Assembly: GCA_013112725.1 (NCBI GenBank)
Contig: JABFFZ010000017.1
Coordinates: 1-64,000 of the forward strand
Origin: Chloroflexota bacterium
GTDB taxonomy: Bacteria; Chloroflexota; Anaerolineae; Promineifilales; Promineifilaceae
Direction: 5' to 3'
DNA length: 64,000 nt
Shown: piece by piece, positions 9,015 through 16,922 of the stretch
Position numbering within the stretch: position 1 is the first letter of the stretch
Layout of the letters: each line of letters opens with the position of its first letter
Program-made: the position numbers and the translations under genes
Notes under the pieces: model-generated
The model's input: only the letters and a program-made list of their open reading frames with translations
The model's database searches: none
What the model was told of the DNA's origin: nothing

Positions 9015-10743
9015 TTTCTTTTGCCAGGGGAATAGTAAACGTAAACGTGCTGCCTTTGCCCAATTCACTGGTAAAACGGATTTGCCCACCCTGGGCTTCA
9101 ACCATTTTGCGCACGATGGAAAGGCCCAGTCCCCAGCCGGGTTGTTCACGCACGGCATGGTCTTCGGCGCGGAAGAATTGGGTAAAGAGCTTCTTTTGAT
9201 TTTCTTCGGAAATGCCGATGCCGGTGTCTCGCACGGAGACAGCCGCAAACCCTGGTTCACGCACCACCCGCACAAAAATTTGGCCGCCGTCTGGTGTGTA
9301 TTTGTTGGCATTGCTGACCAGGTTGGTCAACACCTGGGCAATACGCACCGGGTCAGCGTAGACATCGGGCACCTCATCCTCTATGTTAATGTCTAACGTT
9401 TGCTGCCGGGCGTCTATGCGCTCGTGCAGACTGCCGGTGACGTCAGCCACCGTTTCCCGAATGTCAAATGCTTTGTTATTAAATGTCATTTTACCGCTTT
9501 CAATGCGGTTAATGTCAGACAGGTCGGTGATGAGCGTACTCATACGCTGCAAATTGCGGCGAATGACTTCCAGGAATTGTGTTTGCTGCTCATTGAGCGG
9601 CCCGGCTACGCCGCTGACAATGAGATCGGCGTACCCTTTGATGGAGGTCATGGGGACACGCAGTTCGTGGGCTACCAGGCTGACAAATTCACTTTTGGCC
9701 TGGTTGGCGGCGTTGATCTGTTCATACAGTTGGGCATTGTTGATGGCTACGGCCGCGCGGTCGGCCAGACGCTCTACAAAGGCAATATCTTCACGGTTAA
9801 TTTCGCGGGCGTGCTGTGTTTCCAGGGTAATGAGGCCGGTGACGTGACCAGCTTGTTGGATGGGCACAGCCAACTGCACTGTAGCCGGTGTGCCGTCAAT
9901 AGATTCGGCTTCACTAACGTTGTGGGTGAGGATGGCGCGATTTTCTACCAACACCTGGCGCACAATAGGATGGTCTACGGCTACATCACGGGTTTCATCT
10001 ACCTCTTCCGCGCCGCGAAAAACCATCAGGCGTAGATAGGGTGGCGCTTCTTCTGGCTGCTCAAACAAGCCAATGGAGCCGCCGTCGGCGTTGATGAGGG
10101 CGATGGCCCAATTAAGCGCCAGGCTGAGGACGCGGTTGAGTTCCAATGATTTGTTGAGTTGCTGGTCAATGCGCTGGAAGATGGAGAGTTCTTCCACGCG
10201 GCGGGAGAGGGCGGCGTCGGTTTGGGTGAAGAGGCGGGCGTTTTCGATGGCGACGGAGGCCTGGTTGGCAAAGGTCATGAGCAGATCGAGATCGGCCGTT
10301 TCAAAAACGCCGCTGAAGAGGCGGTTGTCTACGTAGACCGCGCCGAGAGTGAAGCCACGCGCCTGCAAAGGGGCGCACATGATGGAGCGTAACTGATAGC
10401 CAACCACGCTTTGCTGCCCGGCAAAACGGGCATCTTCCTGGGCGTTGCTGGTGAGGATGCCCTCGCCACTGGCGACAGCGCGTTCGACGACGGTGCGGCT
10501 GATGTTCATGGCATCGCCTTCGATTGTTTTTTGGTCTACGTTGCGGGCGGCACGGGTGACGAGTTGGCCGGTGGTTTCGTCGTAGAGCATGAGGAAGCCA
10601 CGTTCGGCGCCCGTGAGTTGAATGATAGCGTCCATAACCTCGTTGAGTACTTCGTCCAGGTCGAGGCTTTTGCCCAGTTGGGAACTGACTTCATAGAGGG
10701 CGGATAAACGGGCTTGCTGGCGTTCGAGGGTTGGTTGGGTCAT
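9010..10743 (-). CDS. Cytosolic sensor histidine kinase, GAF-GAF-HisKA-HATPase
   Basis: A 577-residue signalling kinase without membrane spans. The first GAF domain covers about residues 10-180 (LTGAERGFLMLYDETTGQL ... QASVAIENARLF). A second GAF covers about 185-335 (DRAAVAINNAQLYEQI). The HisKA dimerisation helix carries the phosphoacceptor H359 (VAHELRVPMTS). The ATPase domain shows an N-box (LVSNANKYTPDGG), a G1 box (VRDTGIGI) and a G2 box (GWGLGLSIV). No response regulator is adjacent, so its partner lies elsewhere. The GAF ligands cannot be told from sequence. Confidence 0.93.
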   Translation of the reverse strand: MTQPTLERQQARLSALYEVSSQLGKSLDLDEVLNEVMDAIIQLTGAERGFLMLYDETTGQLVTRAARNVDQKTIEGDAMNISRTVVERAVASGEGILTSNAQEDARFAGQQSVVGYQLRSIMCAPLQARGFTLGAVYVDNRLFSGVFETADLDLLMTFANQASVAIENARLFTQTDAALSRRVEELSIFQRIDQQLNKSLELNRVLSLALNWAIALINADGGSIGLFEQPEEAPPYLRLMVFRGAEEVDETRDVAVDHPIVRQVLVENRAILTHNVSEAESIDGTPATVQLAVPIQQAGHVTGLITLETQHAREINREDIAFVERLADRAAVAINNAQLYEQINAANQAKSEFVSLVAHELRVPMTSIKGYADLIVSGVAGPLNEQQTQFLEVIRRNLQRMSTLITDLSDINRIESGKMTFNNKAFDIRETVADVTGSLHERIDARQQTLDINIEDEVPDVYADPVRIAQVLTNLVSNANKYTPDGGQIFVRVVREPGFAAVSVRDTGIGISEENQKKLFTQFFRAEDHAVREQPGWGLGLSIVRKMVEAQGGQIRFTSELGKGSTFTFTIPLAKET

Positions 10744-10769
10744 GGTGAAAAGAGAAGATTGGGAGATTG

Positions 10770-10813
10770 GAGATTAGAGGTTGGTGATGCACCGATCTCT
10801 ACCCTCTAATCTC
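10770..10813. repeat. Word-built palindrome (GAGATTAGAGG type)
   Basis: Arms 10770-10780 and 10803-10813 are exact inverted copies and belong to the GATTGGGAGATT word family. They lie between the leftward endonuclease gene (ending 10819) and the kinase start, probably as a terminator or processing hairpin. Confidence 0.75.
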
Positions 10814-10818
10814 AATGC

Positions 10819-11496
10819 TCACATAGTTTGATAATAATCACACCATTGCTGTAACACACAGATGTTACATTTTGGGTTGCGCGTCCGGCATGTGGTACGG
10901 CCGTGCCGGATGAGGTTGATGTGCATGGGATAGAAAGTTACGGCGTCCCCTCTATTTTGCAGGATATTGTGCGCTTTGTCAGCCGTGACTTTCTGGTCAA
11001 TCAGTCCCAGACGGCGGGTGATCCGGTACACATGGGTGTCTACGGGGAAACACGGCCGTCCGAACGAAAAAAGCAGGATGATGGCCGCCGTTTTGGGGCC
11101 AATGCCGTTGATTTGCATGAGCCAGTGTTGGGCTTTGTCCAATGGCAGGTCGTTCAGAAAATCCAGTTCAATCGCGCCCCGCTCCTGGACGATGAAACGC
11201 AGCGCGGCTTGAATGCGCGGCCCTTTTTGGTTGGCTAAACCGGCGGAGTAGATGGTTTCAATCACCTCGGCTTCTGGGGCGATCATCACGCTTTCCCAGT
11301 TCGGGTAGCGGGCCTTAAGGGCGTTAAACCCCTTGTCACGGTTGGTGTCGGAGGTGGCCTGGGAGAGGATGGTGCAGACCAGTTCGTCTACCGGGGGGAG
11401 GGCCGGCTGCCATTGGGGTTCGCCGTAGATGCGAGCGAGGGATTGGTAGACGGCCGTGTACTTCTTTGTGAATTCGTTACTGCTTGCTTGAGTCAT
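10819..11496 (-). CDS. nth: Endonuclease III-like DNA glycosylase/AP lyase
   Basis: A base-excision repair enzyme of 225 residues, starting at ATG 11496 (MTQASSNEFTKKY). The HhH-GPD core reads LMQINGIGPKTAAIIL with the catalytic Lys (GPKTA) and PVDTHVYRITRRLGL with the catalytic Asp. The C-terminal iron-sulfur loop has the expected C-X6-C-X2-C-X5-C spacing (CRTRNPKCNICVLQQWC). The start overlaps the end of the hepT gene by 20 bases, so translation is probably coupled. A longer frame runs upstream through hepT in another phase and is not believable. Confidence 0.9.
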   Translation of the reverse strand: MTQASSNEFTKKYTAVYQSLARIYGEPQWQPALPPVDELVCTILSQATSDTNRDKGFNALKARYPNWESVMIAPEAEVIETIYSAGLANQKGPRIQAALRFIVQERGAIELDFLNDLPLDKAQHWLMQINGIGPKTAAIILLFSFGRPCFPVDTHVYRITRRLGLIDQKVTADKAHNILQNRGDAVTFYPMHINLIRHGRTTCRTRNPKCNICVLQQWCDYYQTM

Positions 11497-11830
11497 TGAT
11501 GTTCCCAATTTCCTCAATTTGCGTAAGCGGCTCAGGAATTTTGTTTTTAACCACATCCCAAATAATGTTGTCATCCAGACCAAAATAGGCATGAATGACA
11601 ACATCCCGCAGGCCAACAATCTTGCGCCATTCGATTTTGGGTAATTGTGTGTGGATAGAATCTGGGATGTGTTTGGCTGCTTCCCCAATGATTTCAATGT
11701 TTCGCAAGGTGGCATCATAAACAAGAGCATTGCTAAAAAACTCTTGACGTGACATTCCTTGGGTGTAACGGATGATCTTGTGACAGCCGTCACGCATATT
11801 ATCGAGAAACATTTGCAAATCACGCGACAT
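11477..11830 (-). CDS. hepT: HepT-like toxin (HEPN ribonuclease)
   Basis: A 117-residue toxin of the MntA-HepT toxin-antitoxin type. The HEPN RX4HXY motif is intact as RDVVIHAY near residue 80, inside the typical run IEIIGEAAKHIP ... WRKIVGLRDVVIHAYFG. The start at 11830 overlaps the stop codon of the mntA remnant, the normal arrangement. An alternative ATG lies nine bases upstream (MASMSRD). In described systems MntA adds AMP to the tyrosine of this motif to silence the toxin. Here mntA is broken, so the toxin has no intact local antitoxin. Confidence 0.85.
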   Translation of the reverse strand: MSRDLQMFLDNMRDGCHKIIRYTQGMSRQEFFSNALVYDATLRNIEIIGEAAKHIPDSIHTQLPKIEWRKIVGLRDVVIHAYFGLDDNIIWDVVKNKIPEPLTQIEEIGNINDSSKQ

Positions 11831-12213
11831 AGATGCCATCCTTCATAATCGAAGGTTTGATTTGTTCTCTAAGCGCATCAACTGTTACCAGATCAATGGG
11901 ACATTCTAGCAAATCTTCTAAGAAAAATTTCAAATCCATGTACCTGTCAAATGTAGGCGGTGACTTGAAGGCAACGACAAAGGTAACCGTTCAGTTCCTC
12001 TAGAGACTTGACAAGTTTTTGTGCCTGAATAGCGGCAACTGCCTCTGGTAATAAACTTGTCAAGTCTGAACGCTTACCGACAAAGTCTACGTCGCTTGAT
12101 TTTTTAGCTTCTGAGCGGGAAACCAAGCCAAAAAGCATTAAAGAATCAACCTCAAACGCATCCAGAGTTGCTTGATGTTGGTGAAGGCATTGGAGAACAT
12201 TTTCTTTATCCAT
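11820..12213 (-). pseudogene. mntA: mntA-like nucleotidyltransferase antitoxin, split by a MITE
   Basis: Reading leftward from ATG 12213 the frame gives MDKENVLQ ... SSDVDFV. It then enters the MITE and ends prematurely at 11947. Removing the 95-bp element and one 8-bp duplication restores DVDFVVAFKSPPTFDRYMDL and then FFLEDLLECPIDLVTVDALR, ending IKPSIMKDGIYVA, a 97-codon MntA of normal length. The insertion adds 103 bases, which is not a multiple of three. The nucleotidyltransferase signature G-S-X10-D-X-D reads G-L-X10-D-V-D (LFGLVSRSEAKKSSDVD), so the serine is also missing. Loss of function seems likely on both counts. Confidence 0.88.
11983..12077. mobile_element. MITE copy 2 (95 bp) with 8-bp target duplication
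   Basis: Ends GTAACCGTTCAG / CTGAACGCTTAC, flanked on both sides by CGACAAAG (11975-11982 and 12078-12085). GTAA-type ends with an 8-bp duplication are the hallmarks of IS66-family transposition, so this is probably a non-autonomous IS66 derivative. It interrupts mntA. On the minus strand it is open and encodes a helical, Leu/Ala-rich stretch, also seen in copy 3. Confidence 0.93.
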
Positions 12214-12274
12214 AGAAGGATTTTAGCACAAACGCAGGTAAAACAGGATTGTCGTTTTTGTAGGGACGGGGAAA

Positions 12275-12742
12275 ATGAGGGACATGGAGACGCTTTCGCA
12301 CCGCCAATTTATAGCCACGCTGCCGCCTGTGCTTGTGCCATGTTTGCCGCCCCATTTGCGCGGTGTTCAGGTGAAACAGCCCTGGCAGTGGTTGGTGCAG
12401 TTCCATTTTGGTGAGCCGCGTTTGCATTATGAGGTGTCCCGCGTAGCGCGGCGGCAGGGTTGGGAGTTGGGCTTTCACTGTGAGGCCACCGACCCGCGCC
12501 TGAACCGGTATTTGCTGGACGGGTTCCGCCGCCACCTGTTTGAGATTAAGGATGTGCTGGGCGAGAGCATGGAGGCGGAGATGTGGGACAAGGGATGGAC
12601 GAAGATTTATGAGGTGTACCCGGACGCACCATTGACCAGGGGTTACCAAACGGCCGTTGCTCACCGTTTAGCCACCATCATCACCTGCCTGCACCCGATT
12701 TTTGTGGAGCTGCGCGGGGCGGTAGCGGCCGTTTACCGGTAA
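12275..12742 (+). CDS. Unrecognised small protein
   Basis: A 155-residue soluble protein that I cannot name. It contains WQWLVQFHFGEPRLHYEVSR, Trp- and acid-rich stretches, and a C-terminal amphipathic region (RLATIITCLHPIFVELRGAV). Two starts are possible: ATG 12275, or ATG 12284 (METLSHRQF) after a GAGGGA box. It converges on the truncated pfkB gene and overlaps its end by about 10 bases. It contains an ACGGCCGT site (about 12650), consistent with long residence in this genome. Confidence 0.55.
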   Translation: MRDMETLSHRQFIATLPPVLVPCLPPHLRGVQVKQPWQWLVQFHFGEPRLHYEVSRVARRQGWELGFHCEATDPRLNRYLLDGFRRHLFEIKDVLGESMEAEMWDKGWTKIYEVYPDAPLTRGYQTAVAHRLATIITCLHPIFVELRGAVAAVYR

Positions 12743-13074
12743 TCGGTATGAATCTGGCGACGGCCGTCGGCGTCATGCAAAATGACTGATTGGCATGTTT
12801 CCGGCATGGCAGCCAGTACCGCCTCCATGCTGATGCCATCAGCTGCCATGCTGTGCTGTACCAACTGCCCCATCGCGTCCCGCCCAATGAGGGACAGCAG
12901 GCGTACCTGGTTGCCCAGGGTGGATAAAGCTTTGGCAATGTTGTATCCTACCCCAGCAGTAGTGCTGCGCACGCCAAAGAAAGGGTAACAGACCGGGAAA
13001 TAGTTCAACGGGAACTGGTCAACCCGCAGCGTTGTTTCCAGATTGATATGCCCACAGATCAAAATGTTGCTCAT
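12733..13074 (-). pseudogene. N-terminal fragment of a PfkB-family sugar kinase
   Basis: From ATG 13074 the frame reads MSNILICGHINLETTLRVDQ, then TTAGVGYNIAKALSTLGNQV and LLSLIGRDAMG. These are the substrate-binding N-terminal third of PfkB kinases. It stops after 113 codons (DADGRRQIHTDYR), whereas the family is about 300 residues. The ATP-binding half and catalytic GAGD motif are absent, so activity is not expected. The 3' end abuts an unrelated convergent gene, suggesting deletion or replacement. The start codon overlaps in antisense the earliest possible ATG of the rightward Nudix-like gene. Confidence 0.75.
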
Positions 13075-13120
13075 GGATGTGACTGTAACGCAAGTGGGCA
13101 AAGGAGCAAAGTGCAGCGTG

Positions 13121-13678
13121 ATGGTATTTGAGAATTCTGATGCATTGGCCATGTGGCTGGCGGCGTGGGGGGTGGATATGTCTTTGTGGGGCAAAGATGG
13201 TAACAAAACGGCCGTTGACCTGTGGCTGGAATTGCAACATGGAGACTGCATCCTGCAAGGGCCGCCACCCCTGCGGGTGGTGCGGGTGGTGCAGGTTGTC
13301 ATTCAGCAAGAGGGGAAAGTGCTGATCGAGGGAGCGCAGGAGATGGGCGACGGCCGTTTGCGCTCCCGCCGCTTTTTCCCCGCCGAAAAGATGAAGCCGG
13401 GCGAGCCGCCTGCTGCCGCTGCCTTGCGCTGCCTGCGCGAAGAATTAGGGGTAGCCCTGGAGCAGGTGGTGATCCTGTCCGAAGGCGGGGCGCAAACGGA
13501 AAAAGGCGATTCCCCTTCCTACCCAGGATTGCAGACGGAATATCATTTTGTGGAAGTGGCTGCCCGCATTCGGGGCTTGTCAGACCAGGATTTCTGGCAT
13601 GAAAATCTGGCGCACACCCTGAATGACCCGGTGAAACGGCATCATTGGACGTGGGTGCAGGCGGACCGTAATGCGTAA
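13121..13678 (+). CDS. Nudix-like hydrolase
   Basis: A 185-residue protein read from ATG 13121 (MVFENSDALAMWLAAWG), with AAAGGAG 14 bases upstream. An earlier in-frame ATG at 13073 overlaps the pfkB start. The central segment GEPPAAAALRCLREELGVA fits the second half of the Nudix box (REUXEEXGU), but the first conserved Glu of GX5E is replaced. Metal binding may therefore be altered. The N-terminal ~60 residues are not Nudix and are unassigned. Substrate is unknown. Confidence 0.6.
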   Translation: MVFENSDALAMWLAAWGVDMSLWGKDGNKTAVDLWLELQHGDCILQGPPPLRVVRVVQVVIQQEGKVLIEGAQEMGDGRLRSRRFFPAEKMKPGEPPAAAALRCLREELGVALEQVVILSEGGAQTEKGDSPSYPGLQTEYHFVEVAARIRGLSDQDFWHENLAHTLNDPVKRHHWTWVQADRNA

Positions 13679-13822
13679 TCCGTAAATCGTAATAGGGGGT
13701 AGGGTAAAGGAAACGGAACGGCCTACTGAAACGGCCGTACCGTTTTTTATGGGAAGAGGATTGGAGGGCTTTGGGGAAAGCACCTGGCAAGAGTCTGACA
13801 AACTGGCGAATGGGGGCTTTTG

Positions 13823-15076
13823 CTAGGTAAACAACTGGAACTGCTGCGGATTCACGTGCTGCGATTGGCGCCAGAGGACGGCGTTGAGCAGTTCAATAGC
13901 CAGGCGTGACTCCAACGTCACCCCCGCTCGCACGCCTACACAGGGGTCATGCCGCCCCGCTTCCAGTTCAAACGCCATCTCTTCCAGATTTTTACGCACC
14001 GACTGCTGCGGTTTGTGAATGGTGGAAGTGGGCTTGAAACCGACGCGGCATACCAGTGGCATCCCGGTGGTGACACCGCCAATCAGCCCGCCATGGCTGT
14101 TTGATTGGTAGCCGCTGCGCCGGATAGGGTCATTGTTTTCGCTGCCACGCCGGGAGACCACCTGAATGCCGTCGCCAATTTCGCAGGATTGTACGGCGTG
14201 CAGGCCGCCTAACGCACCCATCAGCCGTACCTTCAGGCTGTGGTAAAGCGGCTCGCCCACCAGCGCGGGCACATTCACGGCTACCACCTCCACGGCCGCG
14301 CCCAGCGAATCCCCCTCAATGCGCGTCTTTTTAATCAGTTCACCGGCGGCATGAGCAAAGTCGGCATCCAGGGAATGGATTTCGGCGGCAGTGAGCCGGT
14401 CTTGAAGCTGTTTGATTGCGTCGGTGGGGATGGTCTGACGGCCGTGTATTCGCATCCATTCCGCCACCGTATCACCCAGCCGGACGCCAGCTTGCAGCGG
14501 CCCCACCTGGCTGATAGATGAAAGAATGACTGTGCCAAACGCCTCTTGCAAATAAATCCGGGCAATGGAACCGCCAATCACATCGGAAATGGTGCTGCGG
14601 TAGCTGGAGCGGCCGCCGCCACGCACATCCACAAACCCTTTAGATTGATGGTACTTCACCAGGTCAGTATGGCCGGGCCGCACTGCCCCGGTTGGCCCCA
14701 TAAACTGGGCATAATGCCCCGATTTGGTACCGGCGGACAGCACCATGGCGCTGATTGGTTCACCAGTGGTAAAGCCTTCTTCGTAGCCGGTGGTCTGAAA
14801 TTCGGCATTATCCACCGTCAGGTGAATGGCCGGGCCGGCGGTAAGGGCGGCGTGGTCATCCTGGTAAAGGCCGGAGAGCAGCACCACCTTGTCTTTTTCA
14901 TTGCGGGGCGTGCCATGCCGGCTGCTGCCGGGCCGCCGCCGGTCCAGGTATTGCTGGACGGCCGTCCGTGACAATCTCAGGCCGGGCGGGCAGCCAAAAA
15001 CAATGGTGGTAATGGCCGGGCCGTGTGATTCGCCAGCGCCGGCTACAGCAAAGAGGGGCCCGCCAAGGATTTCCAT
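13823..15076 (-). CDS. aroC: Chorismate synthase
   Basis: The last step of the shikimate pathway: it converts 5-enolpyruvylshikimate-3-phosphate to chorismate using reduced FMN. The 417-residue protein shows GAGESHGPAIT near the N-terminus, the GPTGAVRPGHTDLV signature, VRGGGRSSYR and the C-terminal GFKPTSTIHKPQ. The N-terminus lacks the usual MRY(L)TAGESHG wording and reads MEILGGPLFAVAGAGESHG, a minor oddity. The gene stands apart from other aro genes, though DAHP synthase (25624-26415) and trpB are within 12 kb. It follows the LLM oxidoreductase gene with a gap of about 15 bases and is likely co-transcribed with it. Confidence 0.95.
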   Translation of the reverse strand: MEILGGPLFAVAGAGESHGPAITTIVFGCPPGLRLSRTAVQQYLDRRRPGSSRHGTPRNEKDKVVLLSGLYQDDHAALTAGPAIHLTVDNAEFQTTGYEEGFTTGEPISAMVLSAGTKSGHYAQFMGPTGAVRPGHTDLVKYHQSKGFVDVRGGGRSSYRSTISDVIGGSIARIYLQEAFGTVILSSISQVGPLQAGVRLGDTVAEWMRIHGRQTIPTDAIKQLQDRLTAAEIHSLDADFAHAAGELIKKTRIEGDSLGAAVEVVAVNVPALVGEPLYHSLKVRLMGALGGLHAVQSCEIGDGIQVVSRRGSENNDPIRRSGYQSNSHGGLIGGVTTGMPLVCRVGFKPTSTIHKPQQSVRKNLEEMAFELEAGRHDPCVGVRAGVTLESRLAIELLNAVLWRQSQHVNPQQFQLFT

Positions 15077-15091
15077 ATTTATTCCTTTAGA

Positions 15092-15952
15092 TTAAATGAT
15101 CTGGGCAAACTGCTCGATGGCTTGCAGGTGTTTCTCGGCCGTGTCCAATCCTGCGTCCATGGTATTGAATGTAAGATGCGTGGCGCCTGTTTGCTGCCAG
15201 CTTTCCAGGGCATTTCGCCAACTTTCCGGTGTGCCGTTTTTGTAGGCCAGACGCGCTTCCAGGCCGATGTCGGCGCGGCGGCGGCCGTTGGCTGCCAGGT
15301 AGCCGTCCAATTTTTCCAATGACGGCCGTGCCAGTTCCGGCGTGCGGTAGTTGGGAAACCAGCCATCTCCCAGGCGGGCCACGCGCTCCAGGACAGCGTC
15401 AGCATGGCCGCCTAACCAGAGGGGAATAGGGCGCTGCACGGGTAGGGGGTTCAAGCCCACGTCATCCAGTTGGTGGTAACGGCCGTCAAACCGCACCAGT
15501 GGTTGTGTCCAGAGCAGGCGCAGTACCATCATCTGTTCTTCAATGCGTTTGCCGCGATTGTGGAAAGGGTACCCAACGCTTTCCATCTCCACCCGGTTCC
15601 AGCCAACGCCGACGCCCATACGGAAACGGCCGTTACTCAGCACATCCAGGCAGGACGCTTGTTTGGCGACAACAGCCGTGTTCCGCTGTGGCAAAATAAG
15701 GATGCCGGTGACAAAATGGATTGTGGTGGTGACGGCAGCCATGTAGCTAAACAGCACAAAGGGGTCAAAAAATGGGTTTTCGTGGGTGTAAGGCCCTTGC
15801 CAGCCGCCCGGCCGATCCGGGTTAGCACCCAACACATGGTCATAAGCCAGGATGTGGCTGAAGCCCAATGCCTCGACCTTTTGCGCATAATCGCGAACGG
15901 CAATGGGGTCAGCCGGGAACTCAGTTTGAGGGAAAATAACGCCAACCTTCAT
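15092..15952 (-). CDS. LLM-class (luciferase-like, F420/flavin-dependent) oxidoreductase
   Basis: A 286-residue TIM-barrel oxidoreductase starting at ATG 15952 (MKVGVIFPQTEFPADP), with AGGAG six bases upstream. Typical features are AYDHVLGANPDRPGG, FVTGILILPQRNTAVVAKQ, RFRMGVGVGWNRVEMESVG and IPLWLGGHADAVLERVARLGDGWFPN. Many members use coenzyme F420, but the cofactor cannot be settled from sequence. It precedes aroC by a few bases. Confidence 0.88.
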   Translation of the reverse strand: MKVGVIFPQTEFPADPIAVRDYAQKVEALGFSHILAYDHVLGANPDRPGGWQGPYTHENPFFDPFVLFSYMAAVTTTIHFVTGILILPQRNTAVVAKQASCLDVLSNGRFRMGVGVGWNRVEMESVGYPFHNRGKRIEEQMMVLRLLWTQPLVRFDGRYHQLDDVGLNPLPVQRPIPLWLGGHADAVLERVARLGDGWFPNYRTPELARPSLEKLDGYLAANGRRRADIGLEARLAYKNGTPESWRNALESWQQTGATHLTFNTMDAGLDTAEKHLQAIEQFAQII

Positions 15953-16112
15953 GTTTTTCTCCTGGTTAAGCGATTTTCTAAATGGCATTGCAACAGATTA
16001 TACCGCGGAACACGGCCGTTGGCAGTAGGCGTGGCGGAGTCAAATGTTGTTGTATCTGGATGTTGGGATTATGAACAAAGTTAAAAACCAGCCCTGTTTT
16101 TAGTGCGCAGTC

Positions 16113-16121
16113 TGGTATAAT
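16113..16121 (+). promoter_or_regulatory. Extended -10 promoter upstream of tatABC
   Basis: TATAAT at 16116-16121 is preceded by TGG, an extended -10 element. The -35 region is poor. An ACGGCCGT site lies at about 16123-16130, where transcription would start. A GATTAGAGG/CAATCTCC word palindrome (about 16139-16205) then precedes the tatA ribosome binding site. Confidence 0.5.
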
Positions 16122-16231
16122 GACGGCCGTAAAAGAACTAGAGATTAGAGGCTAGAGGTTAAAGATTGCAGATGGTTCAATCTCCCAATCTCCAGCCTCC
16201 CAACTTCTGTTGCTATTTGAGGAGATTTTCC

Positions 16232-16411
16232 ATGGGATCTTTAGGTTTACCTGAACTGTTGATTATTTTAGCCGTGGTATTGATTCTGTTTGGCGTAGGC
16301 CGCATTAGTAAAATTGGCGGCGAATTGGGCAAAGGCATCAAGGCATTTCGGGAAGGTGTGCGGGAAGGCCAGGCCGAGCCTACGGAAAAGAACGACCAGA
16401 CAGAACGTTAG
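16232..16411 (+). CDS. tatA: Twin-arginine translocase subunit TatA
   Basis: A 59-residue protein from ATG 16232, with GAGGAG upstream. One N-terminal membrane helix (LPELLIILAVVLILFGVGRI) is followed by an amphipathic helix (GGELGKGIKAFREGV) and an acidic tail. This is the TatA/E plan, and the FG hinge is present. It forms the translocation pore of the Tat pathway for folded proteins and heads the tatA-tatB-tatC operon. Confidence 0.93.
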   Translation: MGSLGLPELLIILAVVLILFGVGRISKIGGELGKGIKAFREGVREGQAEPTEKNDQTER

Positions 16412-16421
16412 AATCGGTAAT

Positions 16422-16445
16422 CCGTAATCGGGCTTCAGATTACGG
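16422..16445 (+). repeat. Hairpin between tatA and tatB
   Basis: CCGTAATC (16422-16429) pairs with GATTACGG (16438-16445) over an 8-base loop. It has no T-run. It could slow transcription or protect the tatA message, giving more TatA than TatBC. Confidence 0.6.
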
Positions 16446-16460
16446 TTCACGCTTCAAAAA

Positions 16461-16922
16461 ATGGACAACATTTTTGGCATTGGCATGCCGGAACTGATTC
16501 TCATTCTGATTATTGCCGGGGTGGTGATGGGGCCGGAGCGCATCGGCAAGGTGGCGCGTTGGTTGGGCAAAACATCAGCGCAACTTCAACTGATTTCCCG
16601 TAGTTTTATGCGCCAGTTGAATAATGAACTGGATGGGTTGGATGACGGCCGTGCCCTGCGTGATGCCATGGATGAAGTAAAAGCCCTGCGCCAGGAACTA
16701 CAATCCCTGCGCCAGGAGTTCACTTCCGTTACCACTACCGTTACCGAGGAAGGAAAAAGGGCATTGGATGAGATTGAAAACTCAATCCAGCCTCCCTCTC
16801 TCAAGTCCATCAATGGTGAAGCCCCGGCTGCCGGAATCAACAATGGCGCCCACACCAAACCCTCGCCACCGGCGTCAGCTTTGCCAAAACCAATTGATGT
16901 GCCGGGAGATTCCGAAGTATGA
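16461..16922 (+). CDS. tatB: Twin-arginine translocase subunit TatB
   Basis: A 153-residue protein. The N-terminus MDNIFGIGMPELILILIIAG has the conserved Glu in the membrane helix and the VMGPERIGKVARWLGK amphipathic turn. A long charged helical tail follows, as in TatB rather than TatA. It works with TatC as receptor for twin-arginine signal peptides. Its stop overlaps the tatC start (ATGA at 16919-16922), so the two are translationally coupled. Confidence 0.9.
   Translation: MDNIFGIGMPELILILIIAGVVMGPERIGKVARWLGKTSAQLQLISRSFMRQLNNELDGLDDGRALRDAMDEVKALRQELQSLRQEFTSVTTTVTEEGKRALDEIENSIQPPSLKSINGEAPAAGINNGAHTKPSPPASALPKPIDVPGDSEV

Noticed and set aside
11497..11823. N-terminal extension of endonuclease III to 334 residues
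   Set aside because: The extra residues read the hepT gene in another frame; the family length and the ATG at 11496 fit better.
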